Below, in pieces: positions 16,836-28,285 of a stretch of DNA of 64,000 nucleotides (positions within the stretch are counted from its first letter, which is position 1; the number at the start of each line of letters is the position of its first letter). A model generated the notes under the pieces. It searched no databases. It was not told the DNA's origin and worked only from the letters and a program-made list of their open reading frames with translations. A program made the translations under genes and the position numbers. Where the stretch lies: assembly GCA_027484285.1 (NCBI GenBank), contig JAIXTG010000329.1, forward strand, positions 1 to 64,000, written 5' to 3'. The DNA is from Oxalobacteraceae bacterium (lineage in GTDB: Bacteria; Pseudomonadota; Gammaproteobacteria; Burkholderiales; Burkholderiaceae_D).

Positions 16836-16877
16836 GGGCTTGCCGGCCACCCCGGATCAGATCATCGGCGGCCATCC

Positions 16878-17339
16878 ATGCCCTCGATCCTGGCACTGGA
16901 TCTCGGCACCCAGACAGGCTGGGCGCTGCGCGACCGAGATGGCGCAGTGACCAGCGGATCGGAATCCTTCAAGCCGCAACGCTTCGAGGGTGGCGGCATG
17001 CGCTACCTGCGATTCAAACGCTGGCTCACCGAGATCAAGCAGTCCTGCGACGGCATCGACGCCGTGTACTTCGAGGAGGTGCGCCGCCACGCCGGGGTCG
17101 ATGCAGCCCACGCCTACGGCGGCTTCATGGCCCACCTCACCGCATGGTGCGAGCACCACCAGATCCCGTACCAAGGCGTCTCGGTGGGTACGATCAAGAA
17201 GCACGCCACCGGCAAGGGCAACGCGAACAAGGATCAGATGATCAGCGCCGCCCGGTTGCGTGGCCACGCACCGGCTGACGATAACGAAGCCGATGCCATT
17301 GCGCTGTTGCACTGGGCCATCGAGACGCTGGAGGTGTGA
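16878..17339 (+). CDS. RuvC-like Holliday junction resolvase
   Basis: The 153-residue protein has the RNase H-fold series ALDLGTQTGWAL (first Asp), VYFEEVRRH (Glu) and DNEADAIALL (last acidic pair), with a small KHATGKGNANKDQM segment. Phage RuvC-like enzymes resolve recombination and replication intermediates before packaging. ATG 16878 marks the start of family similarity. The frame is open back to 16560, but that 106-codon extension is the repeat array and reads as low-complexity peptide. Confidence 0.85.
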   Translation: MPSILALDLGTQTGWALRDRDGAVTSGSESFKPQRFEGGGMRYLRFKRWLTEIKQSCDGIDAVYFEEVRRHAGVDAAHAYGGFMAHLTAWCEHHQIPYQGVSVGTIKKHATGKGNANKDQMISAARLRGHAPADDNEADAIALLHWAIETLEV

Positions 17340-17340
17340 G

Positions 17341-17553
17341 ATGAAGGTTCCGACTCCCGCCTACCGCTGTGCCCTGGCTCGACTGCAACCCGATCCGCGC
17401 CCCGATCCGGAGCAGATCAAGCGTGAGGGCTGGCGCGACCAGCAGATCCTGGTGATCTCGCCCGACGACGCACGGCTCGACTGGGTCGAACGCGAACTGC
17501 TGCGCCGGATCGGCGATCGGCTGTACGGGGCGAAGGAGCGTCGACATGGCTGA
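17341..17553 (+). CDS. Small phage protein of unknown function
   Basis: A 70-residue basic protein with a predicted C-terminal helix (LDWVERELLRRIGDRLYG). It starts one base after the resolvase stop and overlaps the next gene by 8 bases. Not recognised. Confidence 0.6.
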   Translation: MKVPTPAYRCALARLQPDPRPDPEQIKREGWRDQQILVISPDDARLDWVERELLRRIGDRLYGAKERRHG

Positions 17554-17950
17554 ATGGACGATCGAAACCGTGGCCGACCGGTTCATCGAGGCCGCAAGAA
17601 CCGCCCACCGCCTTCCTCCGGTTCGCGTGCAGGGCTACTTCAACTGCTGGCCGGCGATCAAACGCATGCCATGGGAAAACCTCGGCGCAGAGCCACCGGT
17701 CTACCGCTTTCCTCCCGATCCTGTGGCCATCGACCGGATGCTGGAGACCATGCGGTGGGTCCAGTGGCTGGAAGAAGAACAGCGACACCTGGTCTGGATG
17801 CGGGCGCAGCGGTACCCGTGGAAAGAAGTCTGCTGCCGCTTCGCCTGTGATCGAACCACTGCCTGGCGTCGTTGGCAGGCGGCACTGGCGATCGTGGTCG
17901 AGCAGCTGCAAGCCGCGAGGAGACATGGAGCGACAGCCAATTCGCGCTGA
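17546..17950 (+). CDS. DUF6362-type phage protein, possible late regulator
   Basis: The 134-residue protein is rich in Trp and Arg, with a C-terminal helix-turn-helix-like stretch (PWKEVCCRFACDRTTAWRRW, about residues 91-110). I recall this layout as DUF6362. AAGGAG (17533-17538) precedes the start. It ends the early operon, the usual place for a late-gene activator or antiterminator. That role is inference. Confidence 0.6.
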   Translation: MAEWTIETVADRFIEAARTAHRLPPVRVQGYFNCWPAIKRMPWENLGAEPPVYRFPPDPVAIDRMLETMRWVQWLEEEQRHLVWMRAQRYPWKEVCCRFACDRTTAWRRWQAALAIVVEQLQAARRHGATANSR

Positions 17951-18089
17951 CGTTGCGTGTAGTTGCGAGCCGTTGCAAAGCCACTCGGAGTCCTGCGGAA
18001 CGCTGCGGGTTTTGACGCCTTTTCGGCGTGCAACATCCGGAGGTTTTTTCGCTAGTATTACAGCTAATCTCGCGAGCGAAGTACGTCTG

Positions 18090-18115
18090 AAGGCCACAGC
18101 ACAGTCTGTGGCCTT
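18090..18115 (+). terminator. Strong hairpin in the 17951-18328 intergenic region
   Basis: AAGGCCACAG and CTGTGGCCTT form a perfect 10-bp stem with a 6-base loop. Only a short pyrimidine stretch follows, so termination is possible but weak. The rest of 17951-18214 shows a small ACGCC/GGCGT hairpin at 18015-18029 and no gene. Confidence 0.5.
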
Positions 18116-18214
18116 CGTCGTTTCCAGCCCGCGATGGCCACGCCCATTGCCACGGGTCCTTTCTGGCCACCAAGCCATGCGGGGGGCGCGAGCGCGGCGC
18201 TTTTTTAGCGTCAG

Positions 18215-18267
18215 GGTGCGAACCAAGGTTCGCACAGTTCGCAGTTCGCACCCCGCCAGTTCGCACC
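18215..18267. repeat. Cluster of GTTCGCA repeats before the methyltransferase genes
   Basis: The heptamer occurs inverted at 18217-18223 and direct at 18228, 18237, 18244 and 18259. The first two form GTGCGAACC-AA-GGTTCGCAC. Protein-binding sites controlling the methyltransferase operon or a ParB-type site are both plausible. Confidence 0.6.
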
Positions 18268-18276
18268 AACCCCAAA

Positions 18277-18306
18277 AACCCGCCCACGGCTTGTCGTCGG
18301 CGGGTT
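18277..18306 (+). terminator. Possible weak terminator or leader hairpin
   Basis: AACCCGCC and GGCGGGTT form an 8-bp stem around a 14-base loop, followed by CTCTATTTT. It ends only about 20 bases before the first methyltransferase start, so it could instead act as an attenuator. Confidence 0.45.
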
Positions 18307-18328
18307 CTCTATTTTCAGGACACCCTCT

Positions 18329-19762
18329 TTGAATACGCTCAACGTCGAGTACCGCAAGGTCGAGGCGCTGATTCCCTACGCCCGCAATCCGCGCACACAT
18401 TCCGATGCGCAGATCACCAAGATCGCCGCTAGCATCGTCGAATATGGCTGGACGAACCCGGTCCTGGTTGATGGCGACAACGGCATCATCGCGGGCCACG
18501 GTCGTTTGGCTGCCGCACGCAAGCTGGGGCTGGATCAGGTGCCGGTGATCGAACTGGCCCATCTCACCACCGCGCAAAAGCGCGCCTTGGTCATCGCCGA
18601 CAACCGGCTGGCGCTTGACGCTGGCTGGGATGAGGAGATGTTGGCGCTCGAACTGTCGGAGCTTTCCGAAGCGGGTTTCGAACTGGCGCTGACCGGCTTC
18701 GAGAACATCGAGATCGATGCGCTGCTGGCAGATGCCACGCCCACCGAAGCAGAACCTGCGGCGCAGGATGGCGTAGACGCCGATGAACCCGATACGACCG
18801 ATAACGTACCTGACACGCCAGTGGTGGCGGTGTCGCGCGAGGGAGATGTCTGGGCCATCGGCTCGCACCGGTTGATCTGTGGCGACGCCACCGACCCAGC
18901 CGTGGTCGCCACGCTGATGCAGGGTGACACCGCGCAGCTTTGCTTCACCTCGCCGCCGTATGGCAACCAGCGCGACTACACCTCCGGCGGCATTGCCGAT
19001 TGGGATGTCCTGATGCGAGGTGTGTTCGCACATCTGCCGATGGCTGGCGACGGACAGGTGCTGGTCAATCTTGGGCTGATCCACCGCGACAACGAAGTCA
19101 TCCCCTATTGGGACGGCTGGCTGTCCTGGATGCGTCAGCTAGGGTGGCGGCGCTTTGCGTGGTACGTCTGGGATCAGGGGCCAGGCATGCCCGGCGACTG
19201 GCAGGGCCGATTGGCTCCCAGCTTCGAGTTTGTTTTCCACTTCAATCGCAGCACCCGCAAACCCAACAAGATTGTTCCTTGCAAGCACGCGGGCCTGGAA
19301 TCGCACCTGCGCGCTGACGGGTCGTCCACAGCGATGCGTGGTAAGGATGGCGAGGTCGGCGGCTGGACGCACAAGGGTCAGCCGACGCAGGACACCCGTA
19401 TCCCCGATTCGGTGATTCGCGTGATGCGCCACAAGGGCAAGATTGGGCAGGACATTGATCACCCGGCCGTGTTCCCGGTCGCATTGCCTGAGTTTGCCAT
19501 TGAGGCTTACACCGATTCGGGTGACGTCGTGTTCGAGCCCTTCGGCGGCAGTGGTACGACGATGCTGGCCGCGCAACGCACTGGTCGTATCTGCCGCAGT
19601 GTGGAAATTGCGCCGGAGTACGTGGACGTGGCCATCAAGCGTTTTCAGCAAAACCACCCCGGCGTGCCGGTCACGCTCATTGCAGGCTGTGGAATCAAAT
19701 CGGGCCAGTCCTTCGACGACGTGGCCACAGAACGGCTGGCGACCACGGAGGTAGAACAATGA
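18329..19762 (+). CDS. ParB-domain DNA methyltransferase fusion, TSPPY type
   Basis: The 477-residue protein combines an N-terminal ParB-like nuclease domain (GIIAGHGRLAAARKLG, about residues 51-66; IADNRLALDAGWD) with an amino-methyltransferase. Motif IV is TSPPY and motif I is FEPFGGSGTT near the C terminus, the beta-class order. The SPPY form is common in N4-cytosine methyltransferases. TTG 18329 is chosen because AGGA lies 8 bases upstream and no ATG is near. It overlaps the second methyltransferase gene in ATGA. No restriction gene is adjacent; it may protect phage DNA. Confidence 0.85.
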   Translation: MNTLNVEYRKVEALIPYARNPRTHSDAQITKIAASIVEYGWTNPVLVDGDNGIIAGHGRLAAARKLGLDQVPVIELAHLTTAQKRALVIADNRLALDAGWDEEMLALELSELSEAGFELALTGFENIEIDALLADATPTEAEPAAQDGVDADEPDTTDNVPDTPVVAVSREGDVWAIGSHRLICGDATDPAVVATLMQGDTAQLCFTSPPYGNQRDYTSGGIADWDVLMRGVFAHLPMAGDGQVLVNLGLIHRDNEVIPYWDGWLSWMRQLGWRRFAWYVWDQGPGMPGDWQGRLAPSFEFVFHFNRSTRKPNKIVPCKHAGLESHLRADGSSTAMRGKDGEVGGWTHKGQPTQDTRIPDSVIRVMRHKGKIGQDIDHPAVFPVALPEFAIEAYTDSGDVVFEPFGGSGTTMLAAQRTGRICRSVEIAPEYVDVAIKRFQQNHPGVPVTLIAGCGIKSGQSFDDVATERLATTEVEQ

Positions 19763-21000
19763 GCGCGTCCTGGTTGGCAGACAAGATTGAGCAGTGGCCT
19801 ACAGCCAAACTGCTGCCCTATGCACGCAATGCGCGGACACATTCGGATGATCAGGTGGCGCAGATCGCCGCATCGATTGCCGAGTTTGGCTTCACCAATC
19901 CGATCCTTGCAGGCAGTGACGGCATCATCGTCGCTGGGCATGGACGCTTGGCCGCTGCGCAGAAACTTGGGCTTGAGATCGTGCCCGTGGTCGTACTGGA
20001 TCACCTGAGCCCGACCCAGCGCCGCGCCTTGGTCATCGCAGACAACCGCATCGCGGAGAACGCGGGCTGGGACGATGCGATGCTCCGGATCGAACTGGAA
20101 GCCTTGCAACTCGAAGGTTTCGATCTGGACATCACCGGCTTCGACGCCGACGCGCTGGCCGAACTGATCGCGGGCGACGAGCCGGACAATGAGGGACAGA
20201 CCGATGAGGATGCGGTACCGGAGGTTGGCGAAATTCCAATATCGCGCCCGGGCGATGTCTGGATCATGGGCCAGCACCGACTGCTGTGCGGCGACTCGAC
20301 CGTGGCCGAGAGCTACGACCGACTGATGCAGGGCGACGTGGCAGACATGGTCTTCACCGACCCGCCGTACAACGTGAACTACGCCAACAGTGCCAAGGAC
20401 AAGATGCGCGGCAAGGATCGCTCGATCCTGAACGACAACCTGGGTGACGGTTTCTACGACTTCCTGCTGGCAGCATTGACGCCCACAGTGGCGAACTGCC
20501 GGGGCGGCATCTATGTGGCGATGTCATCCAGCGAGCTGGATGTGCTGCAGGCCGCCTTTCGCGCCGCCGGTGGAAAGTGGTCGACGTTCATCATCTGGGC
20601 CAAGAACACCTTCACGTTGGGCCGCGCCGACTACCAGCGCCAGTACGAACCGATCCTGTACGGATGGCCCGAGGGTGCGCAACGTCACTGGTGTGGTGAC
20701 CGCGATCAGGGGGATGTCTGGAACATCAAGAAGCCGCAGAAGAACGATCTGCATCCGACGATGAAGCCGGTGGAGCTGGTCGAGCGGGCGATCCGCAATT
20801 CGAGCCGCCCGGGTAACGTCGTCCTCGATCCGTTCGGTGGTTCTGGCACAACGCTGATTGCGGCCGAAAAATCAGGTCGCGTCGCGCGACTGATCGAACT
20901 CGATCCGAAGTACGTGGATGTGATCGTGCGCCGGTGGGAGGACTTCACCGGCAAGCAGGCCACCCGCGAGGCAGCAGACCAGGAAGTGTGCGCCAGTTGA
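19759..21000 (+). CDS. ParB-domain DNA methyltransferase fusion, TDPPY type
   Basis: The 413-residue protein is a paralogue of its upstream neighbour: ParB-like domain (GIIVAGHGRLAAAQKLG; IADNRIAENAGWD), then a methyltransferase with motif IV TDPPYN and motif I LDPFGGSGTT. The DPPY form is typical of N6-adenine methyltransferases, so the pair may modify two different bases or sites. GGAGGTAG precedes the ATG. It is the last rightward gene before the cargo block. Confidence 0.87.
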   Translation: MSASWLADKIEQWPTAKLLPYARNARTHSDDQVAQIAASIAEFGFTNPILAGSDGIIVAGHGRLAAAQKLGLEIVPVVVLDHLSPTQRRALVIADNRIAENAGWDDAMLRIELEALQLEGFDLDITGFDADALAELIAGDEPDNEGQTDEDAVPEVGEIPISRPGDVWIMGQHRLLCGDSTVAESYDRLMQGDVADMVFTDPPYNVNYANSAKDKMRGKDRSILNDNLGDGFYDFLLAALTPTVANCRGGIYVAMSSSELDVLQAAFRAAGGKWSTFIIWAKNTFTLGRADYQRQYEPILYGWPEGAQRHWCGDRDQGDVWNIKKPQKNDLHPTMKPVELVERAIRNSSRPGNVVLDPFGGSGTTLIAAEKSGRVARLIELDPKYVDVIVRRWEDFTGKQATREAADQEVCAS

Positions 21001-21223
21001 ATGGCTGGCCGGGCTGCCTGGCATCTTCTTCCTCGGCGATGCGCCGGAGGATGGGTATCCGCAATCTGCGGTTTATGCCTAAACTGCTTGCTGCGGTGCA
21101 CCAAGGTGGTTTCCATTCCTTGCTCACCAAAAAATAGGTGAGCGGCTCAGATCGACCCAGAGTGGCCTTTCGCCTTTGGTCAGTAGCGCGACTGAAAGCA
21201 GCCGCCCAACGCAGAGTTAGGCA
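21001..21223. other. Junction between methyltransferase genes and cargo, no clear gene
   Basis: A short open frame is present but not convincing. GCCTAAACTGC (21077-21087) and GCAGAGTTAGGC (21211-21222) form an imperfect inverted pair about 146 bases across, weakly like the ends of an integron attC site. The inner structure of an attC is not evident. This is the left edge of the lower-G+C cargo. Confidence 0.35.
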
Positions 21224-22402
21224 TCATTCGGTTGACGGCGTCAGCGCTCCGGCAAGCTCCTCGACGGCTGCGGTAGCTTGGCTGCACAACGCGGCGAATT
21301 GTTCTGAGTACGTAGACGGCTTCTCGTCCCGATTTAGGATCTTGTGATCAGCATCGACTCGGAGCGCAGATACCTTACGAAGGACCTCCGACAGACTGCC
21401 AGGTAGCTTGAACTGCTGCTCAAGCAACGCCAGCAGCTGGCTGCTGCTGAGGGGGCGCTTTGACTGATGATGCACAAAGTCGGATGCAGACAACCCCAAC
21501 CTATTTTGGAGAATGTCCTTCATGGTCGCCTGAGAGAGTGCGTCGGGGCCAATGATCTTGTAGAGCTCGCTAGCGCAGTCGCAGAAGGACTTGTACGTTT
21601 GCTCAACTGGCGCGCGAAGGTGAACGTTCTCGAGTCGAGTGAAAAGCGCGCCGGGCGACACGATCGAGTTCAGAGATCGCATTGCGGCGATCAAATCGGC
21701 GATGGGGTCAGGGTACTCGACCCAAGATCCATCGTAGGTTCTGCCGAGAAAGGCCTGGAAGTTGGGATCGCTGGACTCCAAGTCTGGCTTTACCAGTTCA
21801 TGGGAGTGCCAGTACCTTTGCTCCAACACTCCCATGTCAGCAAGATCCTTGCAGATCGCAGTGACTGCAATTCTTCCGTCTCGAAGTCGGCATTTGCCAT
21901 ACCTGACATACAGATAACGATCGTCAACATCTTCCCCACGTGCGTTGATCTCTCCGCCGGCGAGACTGTCACTAATGTCGTACAGCTCCGGATGATCAAA
22001 GTAGCGAGATAGAACCTCCTCGGAGAAGAAGATGAGTTCAATCTGCTGAGTACCGAGGTGCAGTCTTACAACGTACTCGGTTAGGTTTTGTGCCGGTAGT
22101 TCAGAAGCGTAGAAGGCCCGACGCAGCGCGCCCCTGGAGGGGAAGAAGATGTGGGTCGTGAATGGCCTCTGGGTAAAGCCACCACTAGGTTTGGCGGGGT
22201 CGAAGCTCAGCGCGACCAGCTTTACGTCACGATTTAGGGTGCCATAGCCCAGATGCGCAAGCTCCTCAACCGCTGCCAGTGCTTGCTCATGTGACACCGA
22301 GAGCTTCTCAGCAATGGTGCTCGCGCTGGCGCCGCCGTGGTTGGCGAACCATTCGGCGAGCCCTTCATCAAGAACAAGTGTTTGGAAGTCAGTGAGGGAC
22401 AT
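21224..22402 (-). CDS. Orphan protein of unknown function with winged-helix-like N terminus
   Basis: The 392-residue protein is not recognised. The first 60 residues look like a winged-helix or DprA-like DNA-binding unit (GASASTIAEKLSVSHEQALAAVEEL). The rest is mixed, with a C-terminal helical part. It is transcribed against the phage early genes and against ptx, as a stand-alone cargo gene. Codon use is less G+C-biased than the phage core. It may be a defence or regulatory gene; no catalytic motif supports a choice. Confidence 0.5.
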   Translation of the reverse strand: MSLTDFQTLVLDEGLAEWFANHGGASASTIAEKLSVSHEQALAAVEELAHLGYGTLNRDVKLVALSFDPAKPSGGFTQRPFTTHIFFPSRGALRRAFYASELPAQNLTEYVVRLHLGTQQIELIFFSEEVLSRYFDHPELYDISDSLAGGEINARGEDVDDRYLYVRYGKCRLRDGRIAVTAICKDLADMGVLEQRYWHSHELVKPDLESSDPNFQAFLGRTYDGSWVEYPDPIADLIAAMRSLNSIVSPGALFTRLENVHLRAPVEQTYKSFCDCASELYKIIGPDALSQATMKDILQNRLGLSASDFVHHQSKRPLSSSQLLALLEQQFKLPGSLSEVLRKVSALRVDADHKILNRDEKPSTYSEQFAALCSQATAAVEELAGALTPSTE

Positions 22403-22569
22403 GCGGAATTGTGGTCTAGTACGTTTAATGAGCTAGGACGATCACTCACGATCACCATAGCACCTGACCACTTAGCGGTCGCTGACCAGCGTCCACTCCT
22501 GGCCGATAGCAGACGTCTATATTTGGCATAGATAGCACAACTTATTTCCCTCACAGGCACCCGCGACCA

Positions 22570-22618
22570 TGTCACAAAAATGACATCAACGAGTCATCAG
22601 GGTGTCATATCACGACAT
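22570..22618 (+). promoter_or_regulatory. Pho-box-like array upstream of ptxA
   Basis: TGTCA (22570), TGACA (22581), AGTCA (22592), TGTCA (22603) and GACAT (22614) start exactly 11 bases apart. PhoB binds direct repeats of CTGTCAT with 11-base period, and ptx operons are known to be phosphate-starvation genes. The match of units 1, 3 and 4 is good and units 2 and 5 are degenerate. The array ends about 75 bases before the ptxA start. Confidence 0.7.
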
Positions 22619-22637
22619 TACCATCGCTGCAATTCAG

Positions 22638-22671
22638 ATTCGTAATCAGGTCATCATTTTTGATTACGAAT
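22638..22671 (+). repeat. Perfect 11-bp dyad in the ptxA leader
   Basis: ATTCGTAATCA (22638-22648) and TGATTACGAAT (22661-22671) are exact complements around a 12-base centre. It lies between the Pho-box array and the ribosome-binding site. It could be the operator of the LysR-type PtxE protein or a leader hairpin. Confidence 0.65.
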
Positions 22672-22691
22672 TCAAATCTGCCGGAGGTGTC

Positions 22692-24373
<1,682 letters not shown>

Positions 24374-25183
24374 GTGAGCGACAGCATGCAAGCTGATTTT
24401 GGTTTGATTCTGGCCGAGCGCCAGCGCGTATGGAACCGCACGATACTGCAGTTTGCCGTTGTGCTGGCGATTGTGATCGGTTGCTGGTATTACGTCGGCC
24501 TATTTGATGCCGAGCGATTGAAGGATGGCATGCCAAGCCTGGTAAAAATTGCCGGCGAGATGTTCCCACCGAACTTCTCGCAGGCTGGCACCTGGGTCAA
24601 ACCGGTACTGGATACCTTGGCCATGAGTATCGCCGGCACGGCAATCGCGGTATTGCTATCCATTCCCTTAGGAGTGCTCGCCGCGCGGAATACTAGCCCT
24701 CATCCACTCGTGTATCAAGCCACACGCGGCCTGTTAAACGCTTTGCGATCGATACCCGAACTGATCATGGGCATCCTGTTCGTGGCAGCCGTTGGCTTCG
24801 GCGCATTGCCGGGTGTTTTAGCCCTAGGCTTACATTCGGTTGGCATGATCGCCAAATTTTTTTCGGAATCGATCGAACATGCCGATCCGGCACCGGTAGA
24901 AGCCGCGCATGCAGCGGGCTGCACGCCATTGCAGGTGATTTTTCATGGGATCTTTCCCCAAGTGCTTCCGCAAATGGCCGATACCGCGATCTATCGATGG
25001 GAATACAACTTCCGTGCTTCGACCGTGATGGGCATGGTCGGCGCCGGTGGAATCGGGTTCGAGCTGATGGGCTCTCTGCGCATCATGCAATACCAGGATG
25101 TCTCGGCTATTTTGCTGGTTATTTTAGGCATGGTTACCCTCGTCGACGCCTTCAGCTCCTTCCTGCGTCGCAAGTTCAAATAA
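24374..25183 (+). CDS. ptxC: Phosphite ABC transporter, permease
   Basis: The 269-residue inner-membrane protein has several hydrophobic segments and the ABC permease EAA loop (EAAHAAGCTPLQVIFHGIFP). It belongs to the PhnE/PtxC group. The GTG start follows the ptxB stop with no gap; an ATG four codons later is an alternative. It forms the channel with PtxA and PtxB. Confidence 0.9.
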   Translation: MSDSMQADFGLILAERQRVWNRTILQFAVVLAIVIGCWYYVGLFDAERLKDGMPSLVKIAGEMFPPNFSQAGTWVKPVLDTLAMSIAGTAIAVLLSIPLGVLAARNTSPHPLVYQATRGLLNALRSIPELIMGILFVAAVGFGALPGVLALGLHSVGMIAKFFSESIEHADPAPVEAAHAAGCTPLQVIFHGIFPQVLPQMADTAIYRWEYNFRASTVMGMVGAGGIGFELMGSLRIMQYQDVSAILLVILGMVTLVDAFSSFLRRKFK

Positions 25184-27099
<1,916 letters not shown>

Positions 27100-27223
27100 C
27101 AAAACGAATGTCTGCTTCTGGCCGAACGCAGTCATTTGGAGCAGGCAATACTACTAGGCCGTTTCGATACAGCATTGCAAAAGCACGAATCAATCGCAGA
27201 TTACGGATAACCGCGCTGAGATC

Positions 27224-27337
27224 TCAGGGCAGTGCAATGCACATTACCAGCACAGCCTGCTCGATGGAGATGTCTGGACGCCGGTTGGCAGTCAGCCAAC
27301 GCAGTGCCTGCTCCCGTTCGGTGGCGGGCGTTTTCAT
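27224..27337 (-). CDS. Small 37-residue protein
   Basis: ATG 27337 overlaps the stop of the upstream gene in ATGA and encodes a 37-residue helical peptide with LRWLTANRRPDISIEQAVL. The overlap supports translation; nothing is known of its role. Confidence 0.45.
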   Translation of the reverse strand: MKTPATEREQALRWLTANRRPDISIEQAVLVMCIALP

Positions 27338-27699
27338 CAGGCAGCCAGCTCTTCGCAGATTTCGCAGTGGATCACAAAGCCTGTCAGGTAAGGCAGGCCG
27401 CGCGGGATGCCGTACTGCTTGCTGGTCTGGCGGCCAATCGTCCAGCCCATCCAACGTTGGGTGGCGGCCTTGATCGCATCCTGCAAGGCTTGGCCTTGGT
27501 ACAAGCCGTTCTGGACGTCGTCGGCAAAGTGGCGTCCGTGGCGGCTGTCGAGGAAGGTCCGCACCGATTCGAGGGGCTGGTACGTGGCGTCCGAAATGGT
27601 GTTCATGGCCAGGGGCCATGCGGCGCTGGCGTGTTCGTTCATCGTGCCCCAAAAACCCCAGGCTTCGTTCTGGGTGGTGGGGATCTGGTTGGTGGTCAT
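27337..27699 (-). CDS. Phage/island accessory protein of unknown function
   Basis: The 120-residue soluble protein has a GFWGTMNEHASAAWPLAM N-terminal segment and a final HCEICEELA. Its motifs are not assigned. It follows hairpin copy B: the core lies 35 bases upstream of its start codon, and AGAAGACACC gives a weak ribosome site. It belongs to the minus-strand cluster with the DUF3489 gene. Confidence 0.6.
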   Translation of the reverse strand: MTTNQIPTTQNEAWGFWGTMNEHASAAWPLAMNTISDATYQPLESVRTFLDSRHGRHFADDVQNGLYQGQALQDAIKAATQRWMGWTIGRQTSKQYGIPRGLPYLTGFVIHCEICEELAA

Positions 27700-27730
27700 G
27701 GTGTCTTCTCCGGGTTGATCGTTGCGACAC

Positions 27731-27788
27731 CTGTAGTAACGCGCTGTTCGATTGAGAAGCCAAGCTGTTCCTGGCCTCTTTCTCGATC
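27731..27788 (-). repeat. Hairpin leader element, copy B
   Basis: Forward strand GTAACGCGCTG near 27735-27745, GAAGCCAAGC at 27756-27764. Arms around GCCA (27759-27762)/TGGC (27772-27775) and GAGAA (27754-27758)/TTCTC (27780-27784) pair, with outer bases differing from other copies but still complementary. Confidence 0.75.
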
Positions 27789-27796
27789 AATTTCGC

Positions 27797-28156
27797 TTAC
27801 CCGAGACGGGCTACGTATCGGGCGTAATCACCGCCCTCGGGATTGACGTAGAGGTAAGGGCGTCCGGGAGCAGTGACCTCGACGCAGAGGTAGCCGTCGC
27901 CAGTGCCGCCACCCTTGCCACGCAGCCAGTCGCGTGACACCAGCAGGCTGCGCCCAAAGGCGTCGAATTCGGCAGGGGTGAGCTCCTTGGTCTCGGTGAC
28001 GTAGACATTGTGCTGGTCGCTCCCGCCCGGTTCGCCGAGGTCGGCAGGTTTGCGTGCAAACGGTAGGCGGATGCTCAACTCTTCGACCTGGAGGCTTTGG
28101 CCTGCGAACTGCAGAGTGCGTGGGGTGCGTTCGATGGTGATGGTCATGGTGCTCAT
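27797..28156 (-). CDS. Accessory protein of unknown function
   Basis: The 119-residue protein is predicted beta-rich at the start (TMTITIERTPRTLQF) with a Gly-rich middle (RGKGGGTGDGY). No function is recognised. AGGAAAA precedes ATG 28156, and hairpin copy C ends 42 bases upstream. Confidence 0.6.
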   Translation of the reverse strand: MSTMTITIERTPRTLQFAGQSLQVEELSIRLPFARKPADLGEPGGSDQHNVYVTETKELTPAEFDAFGRSLLVSRDWLRGKGGGTGDGYLCVEVTAPGRPYLYVNPEGGDYARYVARLG

Positions 28157-28190
28157 GGCGGTTTTCCTGGTTTGGCGTCGTCAATCACGA

Positions 28191-28248
28191 CATCTGTATG
28201 AACGCGCTGGTGGGGAGAGAAGCCAAGCTATTCATGGCTCCTCTCGCC
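28191..28248 (-). repeat. Hairpin leader element, copy C
   Basis: Forward strand ATGAACGCGCTG at 28198-28209, then GAAGCCAAGC. GAGAG (28215-28219)/CTCTC (28241-28245) and GCCA (28222-28225)/TGGC (28235-28238) form the stem. Confidence 0.75.
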
Positions 28249-28285
28249 ATCTTTTTGGCTTCGCCGAAACTCGCTGTGCTCGTTT

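Noticed and set aside
27100-27223. Insertion-sequence end at the right edge of the ptx cargo
   Set aside because: No inverted repeat matching the left edge, no transposase remnant and no target duplication was seen.
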